Assembly: GCA_900552345.1 (NCBI GenBank)
Contig: URZN01000039.1
Coordinates: forward strand, 1 to 8,384
Origin: an uncultured Collinsella sp.
Lineage (GTDB): Bacteria > Actinomycetota > Coriobacteriia > Coriobacteriales > Coriobacteriaceae
DNA length: 8,384 nucleotides
Direction of reading: 5' to 3'
The notes beneath the pieces are model-generated. The model searched no databases, was not told where the DNA came from, and worked only from the letters and a program-made list of their open reading frames with translations. Of this stretch, positions 1-5,590 are shown one piece after another (positions within the stretch are counted from its first letter, which is position 1; each line of letters starts with the position of its first letter). The position numbers and the translations under genes are program-made.

Positions 1-47
1 GAGATAGGCTCCGGTCTCGTGGGCTCGGAGATGTGTATAAGAGACAG
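1..47 (+). other. Illumina P7 tail, i7 index and Nextera read-2 adapter (artefact)
   Basis: This is not genomic. Positions 1-5 (GAGAT) match the 3' end of the P7 primer, 6-13 (AGGCTCCG) sit exactly where the 8-base i7 index belongs, and 14-47 match all 34 bases of the Nextera read-2 transposase adapter. The last 19 bases (29-47) are the Tn5 mosaic end AGATGTGTATAAGAGACAG. Genomic sequence begins at 48. The adapter truncates the serC reading frame, so any translation through it is false. Confidence 0.98.
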
Positions 48-976
48 GTGCGGAAGGTGACGTTGGCGATGGAGCGGCTGTCGGCCTGCGTTGTGCCATG
101 GAACAGCTCGCTGTGCTCGAGCAGGTCGTAGAGCAGGTTGGCCTTGGCCCAGTTGCGCTCGGCCAAGGCGGCAAGTCCGCCGGTCTGCTCAACCCAACGG
201 AACACCTTGCCGCACACGTAGATGCCAAAGGTGTTGGGCGTGTTGAGCATGGAGCCCTTGGCGACCTGGGTCTTGAGGTCCAGGTACTGCGGCGTCTGCG
301 CAAAGGCGGGGCTTTCGGCGATAAGGTCGTCGCGCACGATGACCACGGTCACGCCTGCGGCGCCGGCGTTTTTCTGCGCGCCGGCGTAAATGAGCCCGTA
401 GCGCTCAGCGTCGAGCGGCTGTGACAAAAAGCAGCTCGAGACATCGGCGACCAGCGGCACATCGCCGCAGTTGGGCAGCTCGTGGTACATGGTGCCAAAG
501 ATAGTGTTGTTCTGGCAGATGTAGACGTAGTCGAGCCCGTCGCCCGCGGCCTCGGCGGCAATGCGCGCGTTGACGTCGGCCATGTCTGGGATGCGGTCGA
601 AATTGGTGTCCTCGGAGCTCGCGAGCAGCACGGCCTCGCCGTACTTGGCGGCCTCCTTGTACGCCTTGTTGGCAAAGTTGCCGGTCACGACGTAGCCGGC
701 GCGGCCGCGGCGCATGAGGTTCATGGGGATGCCCGCAAACTGCAGCGTGGCGCCGCCCTGCAAAAACAGGACACGGTAGTTGTCGGGGATGCTCAGCAGG
801 CGGCGCAGGGTTGCCTCGACGTCGTCGATGATCTGCTGGTACATGCTAGATCGATGGCTCATCTCGAGCACGGACATGCCGCAACCGCGGTAGTCCATCA
901 TCTCGTCGGCGATCTCGGCGAGCACGCTTGTGGGCAGTGCGGCCGGGCCAGCTGAGAAGTTGTGCACACGTGCCAT
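48..976 (-). CDS. serC: Phosphoserine aminotransferase SerC, C-terminus missing at contig edge
   Basis: SerC is a cytosolic pyridoxal-phosphate enzyme that converts 3-phosphohydroxypyruvate plus glutamate into 3-phosphoserine plus 2-oxoglutarate, the second step of serine synthesis. The family also acts in pyridoxal phosphate synthesis. The minus strand reads 309 complete residues before the adapter; the family is usually about 360 residues, so roughly 50 C-terminal residues are lost. Visible landmarks are the N-terminal HNFSAGPAALP (5-15), GMSVLEMSHRS (33-43), the phosphate-cup QGGATLQF (73-80), ADVSS with the cofactor-contacting Asp (about 177-181), and AGAQKNAG (198-205) with the Schiff-base Lys202. 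The ATG at 976 is chosen because GAGGGG lies 9 bases upstream (986-991) and the N-terminus matches the family. It lies 141 bases downstream of the helicase gene on the same strand and probably has its own promoter. Whether serA follows cannot be seen. The identification is firm; completeness is lost only for technical reasons. Confidence 0.96.
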
Positions 977-1014
977 CTTCTAGTTCCCCTCGTAGTCGTT
1001 TGAGCGTTCGGGAT

Positions 1015-1023
1015 ACTTTAGCA
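1015..1023 (-). promoter_or_regulatory. Possible extended -10 promoter of serC
   Basis: Read on the minus strand, TGCTAAAGT fits an extended -10 (TGn followed by TAAAGT) about 38 bases upstream of the serC start. No convincing -35 lies 16-18 bases further up (TCGCGC at 17), so the assignment rests on the extended -10 alone. The rest of the 141-base gap between the helicase stop and serC shows no clear terminator or small gene. Confidence 0.35.
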
Positions 1024-1117
1024 CAGTGGAGCGCCGGGCGCGACCGCATCACGGTAAAACTCGAGTGCGCCGCTATGATTTACAGGATGGTTACATGGGG
1101 GAGGGCGGTCGTTAGGT

Positions 1118-2860
1118 CTATATCACCGGGATATACCGTGACAAATACTCCTTGAGCGCTGGGTCGCATACATAAAGAAACGTTCCCAGCATGCCGCGCG
1201 TCATGAGAACGTAGTAGGCGTTGACGATAATCTTTCGTAGGTCGTCGTCGCTTGCCTTTTTCTTTGCGACGGTATCTTTGAAGTTTGCCTTGTTAACGCA
1301 GACGCCCCCTTTGTCGTTGTCGTAGTAAATGTCGGGACCCAGAATTACGAATCCGTAATTGAGGTCGTAGCCCTGCACTGTGTGAATGCAACCAACCTCA
1401 TTGACAGCGTTGACAGAGTTGACCCAATCCTTTTGAGTTGAATTCCAGCGTTTGCGAATGCCCTCGATGACGATATCGAACGCATCTTTATTGGTCTTGG
1501 TTTCCCACTTCCAAGCGAAGCCGGCAGTCATGCGAGATAGGCTGGTTTCTTCTTCCTTAGCTTGTTGTAGGGAGCAGAAGTCTTCGAATCGGTTGACAAT
1601 GCCAAATTGATAGCGTGGCACATCGCTTCCGGGGTCCTTGTCTCGCGAGTCGTAGGGCTGCGAGGCAAAGAGCTCATCAAACTTCATGCCGGCATGCATG
1701 TACGCTTTGTTATCAAGCAGGTCGTAGACAAAATCGAGGTACTCATCGCCGCCACGCACACGCATTTGGGTGCTCAAGTTGAATTCTTCGGTCTCGATTC
1801 CTGCTTCTTCGAGTTGGTTGATTCGTTGCTCAAGACCGTCTCGATTGAGGCCGGATGCCCTGACTTGCTGCTTGGGGTCATAAAACAGATATGCCTTGTC
1901 GCAGCATTTGAATATCCGGTCAACTTGGTTGCTCGTATGCGGAAGGCCGAGACGATCGCAGGTGCTATAGAAGGCCTTGATGCCGGAGCCCATGCTTAGA
2001 TAATTACCCAGTCGATGTGCTTCATCGACAAGTAGGATGTCATAACGATCATTTTTGGTTACGTCACTGGGGCTCAAGATATCGCCAGGCTTTAGCACTG
2101 GAAGGAAGTGCGTGAGTTTCCTGAGGGTCTTCTTCAGGGAATCCATGGGGGTGACAAAACCGACCCGCAGACCGGAAAGGTTCGGCTCATTTTTGATTTT
2201 GAACATGAGACTGATGGCGAGGATTGTTTTACCTGTTCCCGGCGCGCCATTCACGACGGTTATACGTTCTCTTTTTGAGCCGCCATGTTTTGCGTCTTCA
2301 TGCTCCTGTTCGAGACGTTTATAAATCGTCTCGATCGTTTCGTATTGGTCGGGCGTAAGCGTCTTGAAAGGCGAGAACTTGAACAGATCGGAGTTCTCGA
2401 GCTCTTCAATCGGATGAATCGCGTAGTTTTCTTCGCGAAGCTTTGTCCAGAGGTCTCGGAACCTCTGGCGATACTGAGGCCGCTCAAAATAATCGAATTG
2501 GGCATAGCCGTTGTTGGCATTGGTGACCTGGTATTTTTCGTCGGCACAGAACAGCTCAATAAGTCGATTCTCGAACTCGAACGTTGCGGATTGGTTGAAG
2601 GTGGGATTGTCGATCAGAAGGGTCCGGTCGAAGTCCTTGTCCACGTTTGCAGCGTGTTGTTTCATACGGCGCTGGTAGTTGGTTGTTTGGCCGATGTATG
2701 CCGTCTTGTTTCTGCTGTTGGTGAGAATGTAAAGGACGGGCCAACTCTCGTCATGATGGGCTCCAGGCTTTGGCGTGCCAAAGTCCTGAAGAGATTCGCT
2801 TGTCTCAAAGGGCTGGGGCAGGGGAAGCGTGTATTGCCGAAGGGCGAACTCATTACTCAT
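1118..2860 (-). CDS. GIY-YIG nuclease fused to Schlafen-group-3 (DUF2075) helicase
   Basis: This is a 580-residue cytosolic protein with two recognisable parts. Residues about 40-120 form a GIY-YIG endonuclease-like domain: LYI (43-45), YIG (55-57), basic RR (64-65), His69, the metal-site Glu candidate E97 in FEFENRLIE, and Asn114/116. Residues about 165-575 are a superfamily-1-like P-loop helicase of the DUF2075/SLFN-g3 type: Walker A GAPGTGKT (205-212), Walker B LLVDEAHR (276-283), YLFYDPKQQ (324-332), LSTQMR (362-367), GCIHTVQGYD (490-499) and a motif-VI-like YYVLMTRGMLG (549-559) with probable arginine finger R555. All motifs look intact. The ATG at 2860 is preferred over an in-frame start at 2962: it has AGAAAGG 9 bases upstream, and the longer form would only translate mazG sequence out of frame. 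The ATG overlaps the mazG stop by 8 bases (ATGAGTAA), implying translational coupling. GC is about 50% in hand-counted lines, against about 63% next door, which suggests transfer. The domain calls are solid; the biological role, perhaps nucleic-acid defence, is inferred. Confidence 0.9.
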   Translation of the reverse strand: MSNEFALRQYTLPLPQPFETSESLQDFGTPKPGAHHDESWPVLYILTNSRNKTAYIGQTTNYQRRMKQHAANVDKDFDRTLLIDNPTFNQSATFEFENRLIELFCADEKYQVTNANNGYAQFDYFERPQYRQRFRDLWTKLREENYAIHPIEELENSDLFKFSPFKTLTPDQYETIETIYKRLEQEHEDAKHGGSKRERITVVNGAPGTGKTILAISLMFKIKNEPNLSGLRVGFVTPMDSLKKTLRKLTHFLPVLKPGDILSPSDVTKNDRYDILLVDEAHRLGNYLSMGSGIKAFYSTCDRLGLPHTSNQVDRIFKCCDKAYLFYDPKQQVRASGLNRDGLEQRINQLEEAGIETEEFNLSTQMRVRGGDEYLDFVYDLLDNKAYMHAGMKFDELFASQPYDSRDKDPGSDVPRYQFGIVNRFEDFCSLQQAKEEETSLSRMTAGFAWKWETKTNKDAFDIVIEGIRKRWNSTQKDWVNSVNAVNEVGCIHTVQGYDLNYGFVILGPDIYYDNDKGGVCVNKANFKDTVAKKKASDDDLRKIIVNAYYVLMTRGMLGTFLYVCDPALKEYLSRYIPVI

Positions 2861-3209
2861 GATGGTCCGCCTTTCTGTATTCATTAGATGATGCGTCGAC
2901 GGGGTAGCGCTCGCCATTGCGCTTGAGCTTGGACGAAAGCGCCGCTGGCAGGTCGATTTCATTTAAATCTGCGAAACGCAGAAGGAAAAGGAGCGTGTCG
3001 GCGACTTCGTCTTCGATGGCTTGTCGTTGCTCGGTGTCTTCGAACATTTCTGCAATGCGCTCGTCGCTCATAAAACGAAAGAGCTGAAGGAGCTCGGAGG
3101 ACTCAGTTGCCATGCCGATGGCGAGCTCTTTTGGCGTGTGATACTTGCGCCAGTCGCGTGCATCACAAAAGTCCCTGACTTGTTCCGTTATGGCATCGAG
3201 CTTATCCAT
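2853..3209 (-). CDS. MazG-like nucleotide pyrophosphohydrolase
   Basis: This is a 118-residue all-alpha NTP pyrophosphohydrolase of the MazG/RS21-C6 (dCTP pyrophosphatase-like) group. The family cleaves (d)NTPs to (d)NMP plus pyrophosphate with Mg2+. Features seen: N-terminal ITEQVRDFCDARDWRKYHTPKELA (the substrate-pocket helix with W and H-TP), the metal motif ExxE (E36, E39) paired with ExxD (E68, D71), and the C-terminal KLKRNGERYP (94-103) typical of small single-domain members. The ATG at 3209 is chosen because AGGGAGG lies 9 bases upstream (3219-3225); an upstream in-frame TTG at 3218 directly abuts that site and is unlikely. The stop overlaps the next gene's start by 8 bases, so the two proteins are probably made together. 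The exact substrate cannot be read from sequence: dCTP or modified dCTP is the family precedent, but damaged or signalling nucleotides are also possible. A housekeeping clean-up role is the alternative to a defence role. Confidence 0.88.
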   Translation of the reverse strand: MDKLDAITEQVRDFCDARDWRKYHTPKELAIGMATESSELLQLFRFMSDERIAEMFEDTEQRQAIEDEVADTLLFLLRFADLNEIDLPAALSSKLKRNGERYPVDASSNEYRKADHHE

Positions 3210-3240
3210 CGTCCGCAACCTCCCTGATGTTCATTGTTTT

Positions 3241-3269
3241 ATTATGGCGGTATCTGGGATTTATTGCAC
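3241..3269 (-). promoter_or_regulatory. Probable promoter of the mazG-helicase unit
   Basis: On the minus strand GTGCAA (3264-3269) and CATAAT (3241-3246) are separated by 17 bases. The -10 matches TATAAT at five of six positions; the -35 is weak. The predicted transcript would start about 25-30 bases before the mazG ATG. No second promoter is obvious between the two genes, consistent with one transcript. Confidence 0.5.
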
Positions 3270-3323
3270 CTCATTTGGGGCATGCGGTTTGTTCGGTCGC
3301 GATTGCCGATAGGGGGTTTCACC

Positions 3324-3548
3324 ATGAAAATCGAAGTTGATGTAGACCAACTGCGCGAGAGTCTGCTCGACCGCGCGGGGAGTGCGGCGGGCGTGGGTTT
3401 TCCGGCCGCCATGCTCGACGTGATGGATATCGAGGACGAGTCGCCCCAAGAGCTCCTAGCCCGAGCCGAACGCGAAGGCCTCGACCTCTGCGACTTTGCC
3501 GTCGATGGTGACGCGGACGATGACTACGGCGCAGACGAGGAATGGTAG
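3324..3548 (+). CDS. Small highly acidic hypothetical protein
   Basis: This is a 74-residue protein I do not recognise. It holds 23 Asp/Glu and only 5 Lys/Arg, so it is strongly negatively charged. The first half (MKIEVDVDQLRESLLDR) looks like a short strand followed by a helix. The tail from about residue 52 is an acidic low-complexity stretch ending in DEEW. There is no signal peptide, membrane segment or cysteine pair (one Cys only). The ATG at 3324 has AGGGGG at 3311-3316, a 7-base spacer. A longer reading from TTG at 3234 has no ribosome binding site and would overlap the mazG promoter. It is divergent from mazG (114 bases between starts) and convergent with the antiporter. Codon use is GC-rich like the core genes, so it probably belongs to the chromosome rather than to the mazG unit. 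It could be a conserved lineage-specific protein or a DNA-mimic-like acidic protein; neither can be decided here. Confidence 0.72.
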   Translation: MKIEVDVDQLRESLLDRAGSAAGVGFPAAMLDVMDIEDESPQELLARAEREGLDLCDFAVDGDADDDYGADEEW

Positions 3549-3580
3549 CCGCGATTGAACTTCAACCCCATCCCTTCAAC

Positions 3581-3649
3581 AAGAAGCGGTGAAATGGGGA
3601 CTGTTTGGGCTGCTAGAAGGCCTATTCAGTCCCTATTTCACCGCAACTT
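3581..3649 (+). repeat. Long hairpin between convergent genes, terminator or dispersed repeat
   Basis: GCGGTGAAATGGGGACTG (3586-3603) is mirrored by CAGTCCCTATTTCACCGC (3627-3644). Of 18 positions 17 are complementary, and the exception is a G-U wobble in the plus-strand RNA. Outside a 2x2 mismatch the pairing resumes as AAG (3581-3583) with CTT (3647-3649). GGC (3608-3610) and GCC (3620-3622) can pair inside the loop. It sits between the stops of the acidic gene (3548) and the antiporter (3664), the right place for a bidirectional terminator. There is no T-run after either arm, so a dispersed palindromic repeat is equally possible. Confidence 0.75.
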
Positions 3650-3663
3650 ATGGGTGGGGATGG

Positions 3664-5265
3664 CTACGACGCCAGCGTGGCGATGACGGCTTCGTCGCCG
3701 GCGTATATGAGGGTGTTGCCGTCGGGGATGATGGTTTGGCCGTCGCGCTTGAGCATCACGACGATAAAGGGGTGCTTGCCTTGTGGCACATCGCGCAGGC
3801 GCAGTCCTGCCAGGCGACCGTGGGGTGTCACGGTGACCTCGCGCAGCGTAACCTCGGCACGCTCTTCAAACGTCGGCGCGGCCATAACCAGAAGGTCGCC
3901 TTCTTCGATCACGGTATCGCCGTTGGGCAGCACCGGGTGCGCGCCGTCGCGCAGCACCAGGACTACGAGCATGTCCGTCGCACTGCCAATGTCCGCGAGC
4001 GAGCGCCCCGCAAACGGATGCCCTACACCCACCTTGAGCTTAACGAAAGACATGCCGTCCTCGTCGCGGTAGTCGTTAAACGTGCGGCGCACGTCGCCTT
4101 CCGCGTCGATCATATCGAGTTTCTTCGCCACCGCCGGCAGCAGCGAGCCCTGCACCACAATGCTCGACACGGCAATCACAAACACCAGGTCAAATAGGTC
4201 GTGGCCACCGGGAACACCGGCCACAACGGCAAAGAGGCTAAAGACGACCGAAGCCGCGCCGCGCAGGCCCGCCCAGCTTACGAGTGCGACCTGGCGAGGA
4301 TTGGTCTTAAAGGGCGCCAGCAGCAGGCCGACGGCGATGGGGCGGCTCACGAAGAGCATAAACGCCATGAGTGCCAGGCCCGGCAGCAGCATTTGCGGCA
4401 GGCGGGCGGGCGTCACGAGCAGGCCGAGCAAAAAGAAGATGGTCATCTCGGCCATCTCTGTGAGGGTGTCGAAGAAGTGCGCCAGCTCGACCTTGCCGGT
4501 GATGTCGCTCGCGCCTAGCACGATGCCGGCAAGGTACACTGCCAAAAAGCCGTTGCCGCCCAGGTAGCTCGGCAGCGCGTAGGCGACGATGGCCACGGCA
4601 AACAAGAAGATGGTCTGCGCACCCTCGGCTGTTGCATGCGCGCGCTCGACCAGCCGGCCCGATGCCCAGCCGATGACAATGCCCAGCCCCACGCCTAGGA
4701 TGATCTGCTTGGCCAGCAGCACGGGGATGTTAATGTCGCCGCCGGCCGCGAGCGTGGCGAGCACGGCAGTGAGCATGTAGGCGACGGGATCGTTGGAGCC
4801 CGATTCGACCTCGAGCAGCGAGTCGGTGCCACCTCTCAGCGAAAGACTGTGTTCGCGCAGTACGCTAAAGACGCTGGCCGCGTCGGTGGACGCCACGACC
4901 GATCCCAGCAGCAGGCCACCAATCCAGTCGAAGCCCAGCACGAAGTGCGCAAAGGCGCCCGTGATGCCGGCGGTGGCGACAACGCCGAGCGTGCTCAGCA
5001 GCACCGCCGGCGCAGCGACGGGCTTGGCGCGGTCGATATTGGTGTTAAAGCCGCCGTAGAACATGATGAACAGCAGCGCCGTGCTGCAGACGGTTTCGGT
5101 GAGCGCATAGTCGCTAAAGTCGATGTGCGCCGGGCCGTTGACGCCCAGCAGCATGCCCAGCGCGATAAAGATGAGCAGGGTGGGGAAGGGGAGCTTTTTG
5201 CCGACGGGTTTGATGGTCAGGCACAGAATAATGACGAGGCCGATAAAGAGAAGTATCTGGTTCAT
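3664..5265 (-). CDS. NhaP2/CvrA-like K+(Na+)/H+ antiporter with two RCK_C domains
   Basis: This is a 533-residue inner-membrane cation/proton antiporter of the CPA1 family that would expel K+ or Na+ in exchange for protons. Residues 1-380 contain about 12-13 hydrophobic segments with conserved motifs: ASTDAASVFS (125-134, T127/D128 of the ion site), EVESGSNDPVAY (152-163, the Asn-Asp pair N158/D159), SRPI (307-310) and GLRGAASVVFS (333-343, R335). After a linker, residues about 405-465 form an RCK_C/TrkA_C-like regulatory domain, and residues about 473-533 form a second one with the same pattern (AG-x2-L-x-D ... RDG ... P-x-G-x-T-x-I ... GD). RCK_C domains bind nucleotides or c-di-AMP in related transporters, so control by a small ligand is likely but inferred. 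The ATG at 5265 leads straight into the first membrane helix; AGGAG at 5278-5282 is 12 bases upstream, a rather long spacing. It is divergent from the phosphatase gene and appears monocistronic. Substrate preference is not readable. Confidence 0.93.
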   Translation of the reverse strand: MNQILLFIGLVIILCLTIKPVGKKLPFPTLLIFIALGMLLGVNGPAHIDFSDYALTETVCSTALLFIMFYGGFNTNIDRAKPVAAPAVLLSTLGVVATAGITGAFAHFVLGFDWIGGLLLGSVVASTDAASVFSVLREHSLSLRGGTDSLLEVESGSNDPVAYMLTAVLATLAAGGDINIPVLLAKQIILGVGLGIVIGWASGRLVERAHATAEGAQTIFLFAVAIVAYALPSYLGGNGFLAVYLAGIVLGASDITGKVELAHFFDTLTEMAEMTIFFLLGLLVTPARLPQMLLPGLALMAFMLFVSRPIAVGLLLAPFKTNPRQVALVSWAGLRGAASVVFSLFAVVAGVPGGHDLFDLVFVIAVSSIVVQGSLLPAVAKKLDMIDAEGDVRRTFNDYRDEDGMSFVKLKVGVGHPFAGRSLADIGSATDMLVVLVLRDGAHPVLPNGDTVIEEGDLLVMAAPTFEERAEVTLREVTVTPHGRLAGLRLRDVPQGKHPFIVVMLKRDGQTIIPDGNTLIYAGDEAVIATLAS

Positions 5266-5428
5266 GGATAGTGTCCGCTCCTGGGTGGTTGGCGTGGCAC
5301 GGTCAGTTGTCTGCGATTATTTGTACCCAAAGGCGGTGGGTTTATGGGGGCGGATTGCGGACGTGCGCATTTTCGACACGAGGCTGCGACGCGAGCGTTG
5401 CTGGTCGGGGAGCAGCTGCCAGCGGTGC

Positions 5429-5477
5429 ACCGTGAACGGCGCGCGCGGGCGCGTGGGCGGCGGCGACCGTTGACGGT
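5429..5477. promoter_or_regulatory. Pair of ACCGT-N2-ACGGT palindromes, possible operator
   Basis: ACCGTTGACGGT (5466-5477) is a perfect inverted repeat with a 2-base centre. ACCGTGAACGGC (5429-5440) is a near copy with one arm mismatch, 37 bases upstream. The proximal copy ends 9 bases before the proposed -35 of the phosphatase promoter, where a regulator could act. Its TTGACG could itself serve as an alternative -35. Chance occurrence in GC-rich DNA is possible. Confidence 0.3.
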
Positions 5478-5486
5478 ATGCAACCC

Positions 5487-5515
5487 TTTCCAGCTTTATT
5501 GCAACGGAGTACAAT
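5487..5515 (+). promoter_or_regulatory. Probable promoter of the phosphatase gene
   Basis: TTTCCA (5487-5492) and TACAAT (5510-5515) are separated by 17 bases. The -10 matches the consensus at five of six positions and the -35 at four. Transcription would start near 5522, giving a leader of about 70 bases that contains the half-site repeats and the hairpin. Confidence 0.55.
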
Positions 5516-5526
5516 GGATAACGTTT

Positions 5527-5543
5527 AAGTTCAACTTGAAGTT
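5527..5543. promoter_or_regulatory. Three alternating AAGTT/AACTT half-sites in the leader
   Basis: AAGTT (5527), AACTT (5533) and AAGTT (5539) alternate at 6-base spacing, making overlapping palindromes AAGTT-C-AACTT and AACTT-G-AAGTT, with TTCAA-C-TTGAA (5530-5540) across them. The position just after the predicted transcription start suits a repressor operator. No regulator gene is adjacent. Confidence 0.4.
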
Positions 5544-5547
5544 TTAG

Positions 5548-5572
5548 TTGCGGCTCCGGGCTTCGGCCGCAA
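5548..5572 (+). promoter_or_regulatory. Leader hairpin before the phosphatase ribosome binding site
   Basis: TTGCGGC (5548-5554) pairs with GCCGCAA (5566-5572) around an 11-base loop. It ends 3 bases before the AAAGAGAGG ribosome binding region (5576-5584). It could protect the leader or affect translation. It lacks a following U-run, so it is not a standard terminator. Confidence 0.5.
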
Positions 5573-5590
5573 TGTAAAGAGAGGCGTTCC

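Larger units (their letters stand above)
5266..5590. other. Divergent intergenic control region (325 bases)
   Basis: This stretch separates the antiporter (minus) and phosphatase (plus) starts. Near the antiporter the only AT-rich -10-like sequence on the minus strand is GGGTACAAATAATC (5315-5328), with no clear -35. The middle (about 5345-5465) is very GC-rich without a credible reading frame. From 5429 on it holds the palindromic pair, promoter, repeated half-sites and leader hairpin listed separately. Several short open frames cross it, but none has a ribosome binding site or recognisable content. Confidence 0.6.

Noticed and set aside
482..955. 157-residue plus-strand open frame opposite serC
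   Set aside because: It is antisense to conserved serC sequence including the N-terminal and cofactor motifs.
2861..2962. In-frame upstream extension of the helicase gene by 34 residues
   Set aside because: It lies wholly within mazG in another frame, has no suitable ribosome binding site, and the ATG at 2860 has one at good spacing.
3210..3218. TTG start for mazG three codons upstream
   Set aside because: The AGGGAGG site directly abuts this TTG, while it is 9 bases from the ATG at 3209.
3234..3323. 30-residue N-terminal extension of the acidic protein from a TTG at 3234
   Set aside because: There is no ribosome binding site, it covers the mazG promoter, and its hydrophobic/aromatic composition differs from the rest.
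3589..4197. 202-residue plus-strand open frame opposite the antiporter
   Set aside because: It is antisense to a well-supported antiporter gene in GC-rich DNA, has no recognisable motifs and begins in the hairpin arm.
5421..5477. GC-rich block considered as an intrinsic terminator
   Set aside because: It lies upstream of two divergent genes with no transcript ending there, and has no U-run after a stable stem.
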